DNA of 64,000 nt from AP-15 sp963712825 (GCA_963712825.1 CAVQJP010000024.1:248001-312000); one strand, 5' to 3'. Counted from the first letter of the stretch, positions 15,701 to 25,313 are shown. The notes: generated from the letters alone by a model not told the origin. Numbers and translations: made by a program.

Positions 15701-16693
15701 ATGATCGACCCGTTTGGACGGAAAATCAGCTATCTGCGCGTATCGGTCACCGACCGCTGCGACTTCCGCTGCGTCTACTGCATGGCGGAAGAGATGACGT
15801 TTCTGCCCAAAGCCGAGCTGTTGACCCTCGAAGAGCTCGACCGCATGTGCAGCGCGTTTGTCGGGCTCGGCGTCAAAAAGCTGCGGCTGACCGGCGGCGA
15901 GCCCCTGGTCCGGCGCGGCATCATGACCCTGTTCGGCTCGCTCGCCCGCCATCTCGCGACCGGCGCCCTCGACGAATTGACGTTGACGACCAACGGCAGC
16001 CAGCTCGCCCGCTATGCCGGCGAATTGCGCGATTGCGGCGTGCGGCGGGTCAATGTCTCGCTCGACACGCTCGACCCGGCAAGGTTTACCGAGATCACCC
16101 GGCGCGGGCGGCTTGATGTCGTGCTCGACGGGCTGCGCGCGGCTAAAGAGGCCGGGCTCGCGGTCAAGATCAACACCGTGGCGTTGCGCGGCGTCAACGA
16201 GGACGAGCTTGACGACCTCGTCGCCTGGTGCGGCGACCAGGGTTTCGACCTTGTCATTATCGAGGTCATGCCGATGGGCGAGATCGGCGGCGAGAACCGG
16301 CTCGAGCAATACCTGCCATTGTCGTTGGTCCGCGCCCGTCTCGAACGGCGCTGGACGCTCGACGAAACCGACTACCGCACAGGGGGCCCGGCGCGCTATG
16401 CGACGGTGCGCGAAACGGGCCGCCGGCTTGGCTTCATCACGCCGTTGACCCACAATTTCTGCGAAAGCTGCAACCGCGTCCGGCTGACCTGCACCGGCAC
16501 GCTCTACATGTGCCTCGGCCAGGAGGACGCCGCCGATCTGCGCACGCCGTTGCGCCGCTCCGAGGGCGACGAGGCGCTCGTCGCCGCCATCGCCGAGGCG
16601 ATCAGCCGCAAGCCGCGCGGCCACGACTTTATCATCGACCGCCGCCACAACCGCCCGGCCGTCGCTCGGCACATGAGCGTGACCGGGGGGTGA
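15701..16693 (+). CDS. moaA: GTP 3',8-cyclase MoaA (molybdenum cofactor biosynthesis)
   Basis: 330 residues from ATG 15701. Radical SAM cluster cysteines are in DRCDFRCVYCM, the SAM GGE motif is LTGGEPLVRRG, and the C-terminal second cluster has the three Cys of FCESCNRVRLTCTGTLYMCLG. The protein ends in Gly-Gly, needed for activity in MoaA proteins. The enzyme starts molybdopterin synthesis by converting GTP to 3',8-cyclo-7,8-dihydro-GTP. The stop overlaps the GTG start of the NAD kinase gene. Start choice: the longer frame from 15581 contains low-complexity sequence. Confidence 0.96.
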   Translation: MIDPFGRKISYLRVSVTDRCDFRCVYCMAEEMTFLPKAELLTLEELDRMCSAFVGLGVKKLRLTGGEPLVRRGIMTLFGSLARHLATGALDELTLTTNGSQLARYAGELRDCGVRRVNVSLDTLDPARFTEITRRGRLDVVLDGLRAAKEAGLAVKINTVALRGVNEDELDDLVAWCGDQGFDLVIIEVMPMGEIGGENRLEQYLPLSLVRARLERRWTLDETDYRTGGPARYATVRETGRRLGFITPLTHNFCESCNRVRLTCTGTLYMCLGQEDAADLRTPLRRSEGDEALVAAIAEAISRKPRGHDFIIDRRHNRPAVARHMSVTGG

Positions 16694-17520
16694 CGGCGTC
16701 CCCGCCGCCCGGCGCTTCCCGCATCGCGGCCTCTAATACCGCGGCTCCCGGCATCACGGCCCCTCGGATCGCCATCGTCGCCGCCGAGACCGAGGCGGCG
16801 CAGCAGGCGCTCGTCGAACTCGAAAGCCTTTATACCCACGTCGCCCCGGAGCGCGCGGAAATCGTCATCTCGCTCGGCGGCGACGGATTTCTGCTCGAAA
16901 CCCTGCACCGCTTTCTGCCGCAGGGGGTGCCGATCTACGGCATGCATCGCGGCAGCGTCGGCTTCATGATGAACCCGTACCGTCCGGAAGCCTTGTTCGA
17001 GCACCTGGCCGAGGCGCAGCCCGTTGTGCTGCACCCGCTCGAAATGGTCGCGCGCGACATGGAGGGCGGTCGCCGCCGCGCGCTCGCCTTCAACGAGGTG
17101 TCATTGCTGCGCGAGAGCCGTCAGGCCGCCAAGCTCAGGGTCATCGTCGACGGCGTCACCCGCATCGACGAGTTGATGGCCGACGGCATCCTGGTGGCGA
17201 CCCCGGTCGGCAGCACCGCCTACAATTTGTCGGCGCACGGTCCGATCATCCCGCTCGGCGCCGGGGTTCTGGCCTTGACCCCGATCAGCGCGTTTCGCCC
17301 GCGGCGCTGGAGGGGCGCGCTGTTGCGCCACGAAGCCCAGGTCAGGATCGAGGCGCTCGAAACCGACAAGCGTCCAGTCAGCGCCGTCGCCGACTTTACC
17401 GAGGCGCGCGACGTCTTGTCGGTCGAAATCCACGAGAACCGCGACATCGCGATGACCCTGCTGTTCGACCACGAGGCCAACCTCGAAGAGCGCGTCTTCA
17501 AGGAGCAGTTCGCGACCTGA
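16690..17520 (+). CDS. nadK: NAD kinase
   Basis: 276 residues from GTG 16690, whose bases overlap the moaA stop (GTGA). The first 20 residues are a Pro/Ala-rich lead not seen in most NAD kinases. Core motifs: IVISLGGDGFLLETLH (GGDG phosphate-binding loop), YGMHRGSVGFMMN, LAFNEVSLLR, and ATPVGSTAYNLSAHGPIIPLG. It makes NADP from NAD and ATP in the cytoplasm. The immediate coupling to moaA is unexpected in function, yet both use nucleotide chemistry; the arrangement may simply reflect gene packing. Confidence 0.95.
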   Translation: MTASPPPGASRIAASNTAAPGITAPRIAIVAAETEAAQQALVELESLYTHVAPERAEIVISLGGDGFLLETLHRFLPQGVPIYGMHRGSVGFMMNPYRPEALFEHLAEAQPVVLHPLEMVARDMEGGRRRALAFNEVSLLRESRQAAKLRVIVDGVTRIDELMADGILVATPVGSTAYNLSAHGPIIPLGAGVLALTPISAFRPRRWRGALLRHEAQVRIEALETDKRPVSAVADFTEARDVLSVEIHENRDIAMTLLFDHEANLEERVFKEQFAT

Positions 17521-17607
17521 TGACGTGGCCGGCGGGCGTGTCTCGCGACCGCCGCCCGCCCTAGTCTGGTGGTGCCGATCAGACAGATAATACCCATCAT
17601 CTCTTTG

Positions 17608-17692
17608 TCGTCGCCCCCGCGAAAGCGGGGGTCCAGGGCCGCGAGCACGGAATTGGCTGCCCCCTGGGTGCCCGCTTTCGCGGGCATGACGG
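17608..17692. repeat. Dispersed palindromic repeat with two nested hairpins
   Basis: Two hairpins face each other: CCCCCGC-GAAA-GCGGGGG (17614-17631) and CCCGC-TTTC-GCGGG (17671-17684). The outer arms are complementary too (GGTCCAGGG with CCCTGGGTG), so the whole 85 bases fold as one inverted repeat. This is the common proteobacterial CGCGAAAGCGGG intergenic repeat type. It lies between the nadK stop and the converging oxidoreductase gene and could serve as a transcription end in both directions. Confidence 0.7.
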
Positions 17693-17727
17693 AAGAAGGT
17701 GGCGGTGCCAAATGTCAAATTCGTACT

Positions 17728-18930
17728 CTATGCGGGGACTTGTTCGCCCAACGGGACGCGGGTCACCCTATGCGCCTGCAACGCCGGCAATACGTCGCGG
17801 GCAAAGCGGCGAATCTGCTCGACGAACAATTCGTACGGCAGGACCCCGCGGTTCAGGCTGACCTGAACATTGTCGGCGCCGGCGCTGTCGGCGGCGTCGA
17901 TGATCCGCCGCGTCACTTCCTCGGGAGCGCCCCACGGCATCTCTTCGGCCTGGCGCTCGACATCGGCCATCGTTAGACCGCGGAAATCCTCGCGCGCGAA
18001 TTGCGCGGCCCGGCGGTTTTCCGGGCTGACGTAATCGGTCGAGCCGGCGGTCGAATAGCCGGTCTCGCGCAGCCGGTCGGTTTCGGTAAAGTTGCCGTGG
18101 CTGAACAGGGTGCGGTTGAAATAGAGATGGTGGGGGCCCATTTCGCGCACCGCCTCGGCCTTGCTGGGTGCCACATAGGCGCTGATGCCGAGCGACAAAT
18201 GGTCCGGGGTGATATGGTGCCCGGCGCGCTCCAGGCAGCGCGCGTAATGGCGGATGATGTCGTCCCGCAACCCGCGCGAGCGGCCGAGGCCGGGGGTGAT
18301 CGGCAGGTCGTGGCGGGCGGCGAATTCGATCAACTCCTTGCTGCCGACGACCGGCATCCAGATCGGCGGGCGCGGCTGCTGCACCGGCCGCGGCCACAAC
18401 GCCACGTCCTGGTAATCCCAGAACCGGCCCTTGTACGAAAACACCTCCTCGCTCCAGGCGCGGGTGATGATGTCGAACGCCTCCTCAAAGCGCGCGCGGG
18501 AGTCGGCGAGCGGGACGTTGTGGACCTGGTATTCGCGCGGGATGCCGCGGGCAAAGCCCGAGATCAGCCGGCCGTTCGACATGCAGTCGAGCATCGCCAG
18601 CTCTTCGGCAAGCCGCAACGGCTCGTGCAGCGGCAACAGATTGCCGTAGATCAGTAATTTAAGATTTTTGGTGCGCTGCGCCGCCGCCGCCGCAAGCAGG
18701 TTGGGAGAATTCATCAGCCCGTAGGGCGAGCAATGATGCTCGTTAAACCCGACCCCGTCATATCCGAGCCGGTCGAGCTCCTCCCAGGCGGCGAGGTGCT
18801 CGGCATAGGTGCGCGCCGCGACCTCGGGCTTGAAATGCTCCTTGGGCAGCGGATAGGGCAGCTCGCTGCCGATTTTCAGATGCTCGAGCTGCTCGCCGTA
18901 GGCCAACAAGTCAAAGACAAAGACTTTCAT
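17728..18930 (-). CDS. LLM class flavin-dependent oxidoreductase
   Basis: 400 residues from ATG 18930, which has AGGTGCAGGA before it; the frame upstream is unconserved. The bacterial luciferase-like TIM barrel is seen in FDLLAYGEQ, GYDGVGFNEHHCSPYGLMNSPNLLAAAAAQRTKNLKLLIYGNLLPLHEPLRLAEELAMLD and NGRLISGFARGIPREYQVHNVP. Such enzymes use reduced FMN and oxygen for monooxygenation; substrate unknown. It is divergent from the CoA-transferase gene at 19048. A flavin reductase partner is not adjacent, though one exists at 61710. Confidence 0.9.
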   Translation of the reverse strand: MKVFVFDLLAYGEQLEHLKIGSELPYPLPKEHFKPEVAARTYAEHLAAWEELDRLGYDGVGFNEHHCSPYGLMNSPNLLAAAAAQRTKNLKLLIYGNLLPLHEPLRLAEELAMLDCMSNGRLISGFARGIPREYQVHNVPLADSRARFEEAFDIITRAWSEEVFSYKGRFWDYQDVALWPRPVQQPRPPIWMPVVGSKELIEFAARHDLPITPGLGRSRGLRDDIIRHYARCLERAGHHITPDHLSLGISAYVAPSKAEAVREMGPHHLYFNRTLFSHGNFTETDRLRETGYSTAGSTDYVSPENRRAAQFAREDFRGLTMADVERQAEEMPWGAPEEVTRRIIDAADSAGADNVQVSLNRGVLPYELFVEQIRRFARDVLPALQAHRVTRVPLGEQVPA

Positions 18931-19047
18931 TCCTGCACCTCCCGCCGCTCCCGGTTCGCGGCACGTTATGGGGCGGGTCAACCCGGTTCAACCATAATCC
19001 CGACTGCTCTATTGTGCCGCGGAGCGCAGCCGATAGGAGCACCAGCG

Positions 19048-20271
19048 ATGGACGGGATAGAGCCGAATTGCCTCGAAGGGATCCGGGTTCTCGATTTGAC
19101 GCAGTTCGAAGCCGGCACGTCCTGCACCGAAACTCTCGCCTCGCTCGGTGCCGAAGTGGTCAAGGTCGAAAACCCGAAAGGCGGGGAGGCCGGCCGCACC
19201 CTCGGCAGCGGCCCAGCACCGGGTGCCGACTCCTATTATTTCATGATCTACAACGCCAACAAGAAATCGGTCGCGATCGACTTGAAGTCGGAGCGCGGGC
19301 TGGCTCTGGTCAAGGAAATGGCCAAGAAAGCCGACGTCTTCACCGAGAATTTTGCACCCGGCGCGGTCGAGCGGCTGGGGCTCGGCTGGGACGTGTTGCA
19401 TGCGCTCAACCCGCGGCTGATCTATGGCCAGGTCAAGGGGTTCGGCAGCGGCACGCCCTACGAAAACAACCTCGCCTTCGACATGATCGCGCAGGCCTGC
19501 GGCGGCAACATGGCGATCACCGGCGAGCGCGACGGCCGCCCCGCCAAGCCTGGCCCGACCCTCGGCGACACCGGCACCGGCATGCTGCTGACGATCGGGA
19601 TATTGGGCGCGCTGTTTCAGCGCCAAAGGACCGGCAAGGGCCGGCGCGTCCAGATCGCGATGCAGGATGCGCAGCTGCAATACAGCCGCGGCGCCTTTAT
19701 CCAGCACGCCCGCACCGGCGAGCCGGCAATGCGCAACGGGGCCAAATCATTGGCCGGCGGTCAGGCGCCCGCGGGCATCTATCCGTGCCGACCCGGCGGG
19801 CCCAATGACTACGTCTACCTGTTCACCAGCCCCGGCAACCCGCAGCATTGGCGCCGCCTGCTCGAAGCCATCGGCCGGGCCGACTTGATCGAGGACCCGC
19901 GCTTTGCGACGCGCGAAGCCCGCGCCGAGCATGAAGCCGAAATCGACGCGTTCTTGACCGAATGGACGATGCGGCACGACAAGCACGAGGCGATGCGGCT
20001 CGTTGGCGCCGCCGGGGTGCCGGCGGGTGCGGTGTTCGACACCGGCGACCTGTTGGCCGAGCCGAGCTTTGCCGAGCGCGGCATCATCCAGACCATGCGC
20101 CATCCCGCCGGGACCCTGGAGATGCCGGCCTTTCCGGTGCGTTTCGACGGCGCCCCGGCCCCGGTCAAGCCGTCGCCCTTGTTGGGCGAGCACACGACCG
20201 AGGTGTTCGCCGACTGGCTCGGCATGAGCGCGGGCGATGTCGATGCGCTGCACCGGGAAGGGGTGGTATGA
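19048..20271 (+). CDS. CaiB/BaiF family (class III) CoA transferase
   Basis: 407 residues from ATG 19048, preceded by TAGGAGC. The N-terminal LEGIRVLDLTQFEAGTSCTETLASLGAEVVKVENPKGG and the catalytic Asp174 in LGDTGTGM are typical of class III CoA transferases such as formyl-CoA transferase. The region RTGKGRRVQIAMQDAQLQ and the C-terminal LLGEHTTEVFADWLGMS complete the family pattern. It moves CoA between carboxylic acids; the acids are not predictable. The OFA antiporter at 10809 would fit an oxalate/formate route, but distance and lack of oxalyl-CoA decarboxylase argue against a firm link. Confidence 0.92.
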   Translation: MDGIEPNCLEGIRVLDLTQFEAGTSCTETLASLGAEVVKVENPKGGEAGRTLGSGPAPGADSYYFMIYNANKKSVAIDLKSERGLALVKEMAKKADVFTENFAPGAVERLGLGWDVLHALNPRLIYGQVKGFGSGTPYENNLAFDMIAQACGGNMAITGERDGRPAKPGPTLGDTGTGMLLTIGILGALFQRQRTGKGRRVQIAMQDAQLQYSRGAFIQHARTGEPAMRNGAKSLAGGQAPAGIYPCRPGGPNDYVYLFTSPGNPQHWRRLLEAIGRADLIEDPRFATREARAEHEAEIDAFLTEWTMRHDKHEAMRLVGAAGVPAGAVFDTGDLLAEPSFAERGIIQTMRHPAGTLEMPAFPVRFDGAPAPVKPSPLLGEHTTEVFADWLGMSAGDVDALHREGVV

Positions 20272-20353
20272 AATTGCCGCCTCGCGCTCGTCGCAGGACC
20301 GTTCGCTCGTAGGCGGGCGCGACAGCCGGGCAATAGCGATCGGGGGCGGGGCG

Positions 20354-21730
20354 CTACTCGGCTTCGCGGGCGAAGGCCGGCTCCTCGCCGGCTTCGATTC
20401 CGAGATCGGTGTCGAGGTCGGCGTCCGGGTCGCCGTCGAGCACCGCCTCGAAACGATCGGTGTCGAGTTCGCCCATCCAGCGCGCGATCACGACCGTCGC
20501 AAAAATGTTGCTGAAGAGGTTGGTGACGGCGCGGATCTCGGACATGAAGCGCTCGACTCCGAGCAAGAGCGCCAGACCGCCGACCGGCAGGATGCCGAGC
20601 GCCGGCATCGTCGCCGCCAGCGCCACAAACCCCGCACCCGCCACCCCGGCCGCACCCTTCGAGGTGAACAGCATCACAAACAGCATCGTCAGCTGCTGGC
20701 CGAGGCTCAGATGGATGTCGGTCGCCTGGGCGATAAACAGCACCGCCATCGTCATGTAGATCGCGGTGCCGTCGGTGTTGAACGAGAACCCGGTCGGCAA
20801 GACCAGCCCGACCACCTCCTGCGAGCAGCCGAGCCGTTCGAGCTTGACGATCGCGCGCGGGATCATCGCCTCGCCCGAGGTGGCGCTGAACGCGATCAGC
20901 AGCTCGTCCTTGAAATAGCGCAGGATCTTCAGCACGCGCAAATCGAAGAGCCGGGCGATCAGGCCAAACACGATGACGACGAACAGGATCGAGGTCACAT
21001 AGACGCTGAGCAGCAGCCAGCCGAGGCTGGTCAGCGCGTGAAACCCGAACTTGCCGACGGTGAACGCCATGGCGCCAAAGGCGGCGAGCGGCGCCACGTA
21101 CATGACGATCCGGACGACGCCAAAGAGCGCATGGGTGAAGTCGTCGATCAGCGACACGAGGCGTGCGGCGCGCGGGCCCATCTGAATGAGCGCAAAGCCG
21201 AACAGCACGCCGAGCACCAGCACCGGCAGAATCTCGCCCCCGGCGAGCGCGCCGACCACATTGTGCGGGATCATCTTCAGCAGCAGGTCGACGATGGTCA
21301 GCGACTTGGCGCCGGCGACATAGCCCGCCACCGCCTTATTATCGAGCGTCGCCGGGTTGATGTGCAGGCCGGCGCCCGGCTGCAGCAGGTTGCCGACGGC
21401 GAGCCCGACAAAGAGCGCCAGGGTCGACACGATCTCGAAATAGAGGATCGCACGCAGCCCGACCCCGCCGACCCGGCGCATGTCGCCCATTTTGGCGATG
21501 CCGGCCGTGACCGTCGCGAAGATGACCAATGGCACGACCGCGCGGATCAGCATGATAAAGCCGTCGCTGAACGGCTTCATCTTGACGCCGAGATGCGGGA
21601 AGAAATGCCCGAGCAGGATGCCGGCCGCGATCGCAACCAGCACCTGGACATAAAGCCGGCGCAATGGCGAGCGGCCCGGCTTTGGCGGGGCGGCGAGCGG
21701 CCGGCGGCCCAAAGTTGTCATGTTTGCCAT
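20354..21730 (-). CDS. dctA: C4-dicarboxylate/H+ (Na+) symporter DctA
   Basis: 458 residues; ATG 21730 has a GGGGGG stretch ahead, an ATG at 21721 is also possible. Multiple membrane segments and the family motifs AFSATSGEAMIPRAI, GLVLPTGFSFNTDGTAIYMTMAVLFIAQAT and LFTSKGAAGVAGAGFVALAATM identify the DAACS family dicarboxylate carrier (succinate, fumarate, malate). The last 25 residues are highly acidic (DGDPDADLDTDLG). It is the last gene of a three-gene minus-strand run behind two periplasmic binding proteins, which DctA does not need. Confidence 0.93.
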   Translation of the reverse strand: MANMTTLGRRPLAAPPKPGRSPLRRLYVQVLVAIAAGILLGHFFPHLGVKMKPFSDGFIMLIRAVVPLVIFATVTAGIAKMGDMRRVGGVGLRAILYFEIVSTLALFVGLAVGNLLQPGAGLHINPATLDNKAVAGYVAGAKSLTIVDLLLKMIPHNVVGALAGGEILPVLVLGVLFGFALIQMGPRAARLVSLIDDFTHALFGVVRIVMYVAPLAAFGAMAFTVGKFGFHALTSLGWLLLSVYVTSILFVVIVFGLIARLFDLRVLKILRYFKDELLIAFSATSGEAMIPRAIVKLERLGCSQEVVGLVLPTGFSFNTDGTAIYMTMAVLFIAQATDIHLSLGQQLTMLFVMLFTSKGAAGVAGAGFVALAATMPALGILPVGGLALLLGVERFMSEIRAVTNLFSNIFATVVIARWMGELDTDRFEAVLDGDPDADLDTDLGIEAGEEPAFAREAE

Positions 21731-21779
21731 CTCATCCCCCCTTTTGGCACCGCCCTGCGGCGCCTCTCGCCCGCGCCGG

Positions 21780-23408
21780 TCACTGATCGAGCCAGACATC
21801 GGTCAGGTCCTGGCCGATGAAATGGCTGGGCGTGATGTACCAGCCCTTGAGCTTCGACGAGGTCACGACGATGCGGTTCCACCACAACAGCGGCACGGTG
21901 TAGGCCTCGTTCAGCGCGTGCTCTTCAAAGGCGCGCACGATCTTGGCGCGCTTTTGCGGGTCGCTGGTTACCGCCTGGCCGATATAGAGGGCGTCGAGGA
22001 AACGGTCGGTCGAGCCGGAATTGTTGACCGGCGACAGATCGTGCGAGACGTATTTTGTCAGCTGGATCGTCGGGTCGTCGTAGAAGTCGCCGGAGAAATC
22101 GAGCGCCACGTCGAAATTGCCGGACTCGACCCGCGACTGCCAGTCGAAGATGCCAAGCTTTTCCTCGCTTGCCGCGACCCCGATTTGGCGCCAGCTGTCG
22201 ACCAAAAGGTCGGCGCCGGCATAATGCGGCATCGGGATGTCGCGGACGAGCAGGGTCAGCTTTAGGTCATGCACGCCGGCCGCAGCGAGCAGCCCGCGCG
22301 CTTCGGCGCGCGAGGCGGCGATGTCGCGGCTGAAGCCCGGCAATTCGACCAGCTCGGCTTCCGGTGTGGCCATGCTCGACCCCGGCCGCATCAGGCCGCC
22401 GACATATTTGAGAAAGGTCGTCTTTTGCAGCTTTTCGGCAGCCCCCCAGCGGTCGATCGCGAGCGACAAGGCGCGGCGCACCCGGGCATCGCTGAAGGGC
22501 GACCGTTTTACATTAAAGACCACCGACAAGTTCGACAGCCACGGACTCTCGCTGACGCTGACGCCGTCGCCGAGGGCGGCCACCAGCGCGTCGCGTTGCG
22601 GCGGGGTCACGCCGCGGAACTCGGCGGCGATCTTGCCGCTCTTGTAGGCCGCCATCACCGCCGGCCCGGTCATGAAGTCGGCCTGGAACCCGTCGAGATA
22701 GGGCTTGCCCGGCTGAAAGTATCTGTCCCAGCGCTTGCCGCGCCAATACTGGCCCTTGACGTGCTCGACAAAGACAAACGGACCGGTGCCGAGGATATGA
22801 GTTTTAGGGAATTGCGGGTCGGCGGCGAGCTTGGCGGCGCTGTAGATGCAATTCCACGGCGAGGCGAAATCCGCCAGCATCGCCGCGTCCGGCCATTGCA
22901 GGTGAAAGACCACGGTCAGCGCGTCCGGTGTGGCAATGCCTGAAATCGCGCCGTAATCGACCCGGCGGGCCGAAACCACTCCGGGCGGCGGGTGGATCAG
23001 CCGCTCATAGCTGGCTTTGACATCGGCCGAGGTCAACAGCGAGCCGTCGTGGAACAAGACGTTCGGGCGCAGCTTGAAAGTGTAGGCGGTCCGGTCGGCC
23101 GAGACGGTCCAGGATTGCGCCAGATCGCCGACGATCCGCGGGTAATTGGCGGCGTCGAATTTGAGCAAGGTCGAGTAATGCGGCGCAACCGGATGCAGGA
23201 ATGCAAAAGAGGTGTTGGAGTAGCAGTCGTAGTCCTTGGGCTCGACCGTCACCGCGAACTCCAGGACGCCGCCGCGCCGCGGGGCCGGGCCGGCGCCGGC
23301 GGGGCTCGCGGCCAACCCCAGCATGAGGGCCAGAAGGGCAAACACGGCGCTCGCCAGCGAACGGACAGCGGCGTTCGGGCGCGGGCGGAACAACGGGCCG
23401 AGCGGCAT
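21780..23408 (-). CDS. ABC transporter substrate-binding protein, family 5 (peptide/nickel type)
   Basis: 542 residues from ATG 23408. Residues 12-37 are a signal peptide (VRSLASAVFALLALMLGLAASPAGA). The mature protein shows the SBP_bac_5 pattern: LLKFDAANYPRIVGDLAQSW, YTFKLRPNVLFHDGSLLTSADVKASYERL, VRRALSLAIDRWGA. It would bind oligopeptides or similar in the periplasm. No cognate permease or ATPase gene lies in the window; the flanking genes are a TAXI-type binding protein upstream and dctA 50 bases downstream. The start has no clear ribosome-binding site. Confidence 0.88.
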   Translation of the reverse strand: MPLGPLFRPRPNAAVRSLASAVFALLALMLGLAASPAGAGPAPRRGGVLEFAVTVEPKDYDCYSNTSFAFLHPVAPHYSTLLKFDAANYPRIVGDLAQSWTVSADRTAYTFKLRPNVLFHDGSLLTSADVKASYERLIHPPPGVVSARRVDYGAISGIATPDALTVVFHLQWPDAAMLADFASPWNCIYSAAKLAADPQFPKTHILGTGPFVFVEHVKGQYWRGKRWDRYFQPGKPYLDGFQADFMTGPAVMAAYKSGKIAAEFRGVTPPQRDALVAALGDGVSVSESPWLSNLSVVFNVKRSPFSDARVRRALSLAIDRWGAAEKLQKTTFLKYVGGLMRPGSSMATPEAELVELPGFSRDIAASRAEARGLLAAAGVHDLKLTLLVRDIPMPHYAGADLLVDSWRQIGVAASEEKLGIFDWQSRVESGNFDVALDFSGDFYDDPTIQLTKYVSHDLSPVNNSGSTDRFLDALYIGQAVTSDPQKRAKIVRAFEEHALNEAYTVPLLWWNRIVVTSSKLKGWYITPSHFIGQDLTDVWLDQ

Positions 23409-23458
23409 CGACAGATGCGGGAGACGAGGACGGGGTGGGATCGCGGCTTGACCGGGCC

Positions 23459-24751
23459 CTAACGGGCCTGGCCTTTTTCCCAGCGTTGAAACTGTCCGAA
23501 CAGGTCTTCCTTTTGCTGCGGGGTGAGCGGTGTCCCGCCGGCCGCCTGCTGGCGCTCGTCGATAAAGCGGGCAAAGATCGCTTTCAAGTCCTGCTCGGTC
23601 GGCGCCCCGGCGGTGGTCGGCGCATTGCGCTGGAGCCAGTCTGCGGCCGGGCCGAAACGCCGCCAGCCGGGCAGCTCGGCGGCGATGTTGACCTCGCTCC
23701 ATTTCGGCTGGTGGCCCGCGGTCAACAGCGTCTGAAACCCGGTAAAAAACGCATCAACAAAGTTGACGACGTTGCGATAGCGCTCGGAATCCGGCTGGAG
23801 GTTGGCGACCGCCAGCACGGCGCCGACCGCGACGGTGTCGACCGGGTGGCTCGGGTCGATCAGGATCGGGTAGTCGTCGACGGTCAGACGGGCTGGGACA
23901 TAGGCCGCAGTGACCGCGGGGTTGAGCGGGATCGAGAGAAAATGCAGGGTGTTCTCCCCGACCAGGTCGCGGAAGATCGGGGCGGGCTTGCCGGCGACAA
24001 AGGCAACCGCAGCGATCTCGCCGCGGCGCAGTTTTTCGAGCGCCACCCCCTCATTGTCGTTGACCGGGACAATCGGGATGTCGAGCAAGCCGAACAACCG
24101 GGTCGCGGTGATCTCGGTCCCGCCGCCGCGCAGATCGACATTTACCTTTTGGTTGGCAAGGTCGGCGACGGTTTTGATGTCGCCGCGAGCGAGCAGATGA
24201 AATTCTTCATTATAGAGCTTGGCAATGTAGGTGATGCGGGACTCGATGCCGGGAAACAGGTTTTGCTGGCGCGCATAGTTGAGCACGTCGTCTTGGAGGA
24301 TCGCGAGGTCGACCCCGTGCAGCAGATCGAGATCGGTGATGTTCTTCAGCCCGCCTTTGCCGACGATCGGCAGCACGCGCCGGGTGGCGCCGTCGTCTAC
24401 GACATTGGTTAGGTCCTCGGCGATCTGCACGGATATGCCGCTGGCGCGCCCGGTTTCCAGCTCGACGACGCCGCGATTGACGGCCAGCTCGGCGGGTGCG
24501 ACCGCGCCGTAGCGCGCCGCGCCGTAACGTGCCGCGTCAGCCGAATAGCCGGCCAGGCTCAGCGCAGCAAATATTGCCGCGGCGGCGGCGACCTTCCAGC
24601 GAGCAAGCCGATTTCGTTGCGGCGACCGGCTGTGAAAATCGCGGGTGAGAACACCAGCAACCTGCTGCGGCGACGGCTTCAGCCACCGCGGCCTGCCATG
24701 ACTTTTCACTGCGCCATCTTTCGCATTTCGCTTGGGAACGGCAACCGGCAT
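23459..24751 (-). CDS. TAXI family TRAP transporter solute-binding protein
   Basis: 430 residues if started at ATG 24751; an ATG at 24829 is also open. A hydrophobic segment WKVAAAAAIFAALSLAGYSADAA lies about 50 residues in, probably the signal sequence or membrane anchor, so the N-terminus is longer than usual. Motifs include VDLAILQDDVLNYARQQ, ITYIAKLYNEEFHLLARGDIKTVADLANQKVNVDLRGGGTEITATRLF, typical of the TAXI subgroup that binds glutamate-like or other acids. The fused TRAP membrane proteins (DctQM) are absent. First gene of the run leading to dctA. Confidence 0.84.
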   Translation of the reverse strand: MPVAVPKRNAKDGAVKSHGRPRWLKPSPQQVAGVLTRDFHSRSPQRNRLARWKVAAAAAIFAALSLAGYSADAARYGAARYGAVAPAELAVNRGVVELETGRASGISVQIAEDLTNVVDDGATRRVLPIVGKGGLKNITDLDLLHGVDLAILQDDVLNYARQQNLFPGIESRITYIAKLYNEEFHLLARGDIKTVADLANQKVNVDLRGGGTEITATRLFGLLDIPIVPVNDNEGVALEKLRRGEIAAVAFVAGKPAPIFRDLVGENTLHFLSIPLNPAVTAAYVPARLTVDDYPILIDPSHPVDTVAVGAVLAVANLQPDSERYRNVVNFVDAFFTGFQTLLTAGHQPKWSEVNIAAELPGWRRFGPAADWLQRNAPTTAGAPTEQDLKAIFARFIDERQQAAGGTPLTPQQKEDLFGQFQRWEKGQAR

Positions 24752-25313
24752 CTCCCCCGGGTCATCGACATCTCTACTTTTGATTTGGCTTGTGTCGGCG
24801 GTCGCGTAAAACCAGAAAGAAAAGTGCACCAGAGGCGTCTTTTTTCCGTCATTGACCCGCCGCGGTCAAGTCCGCAAGCATGTGCAATAAAATTGCGCGG
24901 TATTGGTTGGCGACTATTGGTTAACGGCAAGCCGCGTTAATGTTGCCCACGCGAATTCTTCGCACCCCGGCGCGGTCTCGGAACGAGCGGCGCCGCGACC
25001 GGGTCGAAACATCGCGCAACCTTCCGGTCCCGAGAGCGGCGGAAAAAAGGCTTGCGCTGCTGCCGTCGCCGGAAGGCGGGTGGGGCAGCTTCCGCGCGGA
25101 TGTCGGGAAATCTTCGAATTGGGCTCGCGCCGGCCGGCCGGCCCTTACGTGTGGCACCCGCTTGGCGCAGGAGCCTTCCGTGGAGTTCTGGACACGGGCG
25201 CCGGCCGGGGATGAGGGCTTGAACCGCACCGCCGTTTGGGTCAAACCGGGCTGAGCAAAGCGCGGCTGCGGTTCTGTTGAATTGCTGCCGCCGGCCCAAC
25301 TAGGCGCGAGGCC
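24752..25313. other. Gene-free stretch between the TAXI protein and the ModE-like regulator
   Basis: About 560 bases between divergent genes. Open frames here (for example 24940-25254 and the minus frame 24921-25886) have no ribosome-binding site and arginine-rich shadow-like composition. The 24840-24945 part is AT-richer and contains the inverted repeat TTAACG-N8-CGTTAA (24920-24939), a candidate regulator site. The rest, 24950-25260, shows no recognised structure. Confidence 0.5.

Noticed and set aside
10809..20271. A complete oxalate-degradation pathway (OFA antiporter plus class III CoA transferase)
   Set aside because: No oxalyl-CoA decarboxylase is present and the two genes are 7 kb apart; a formate or other acid role is equally likely.
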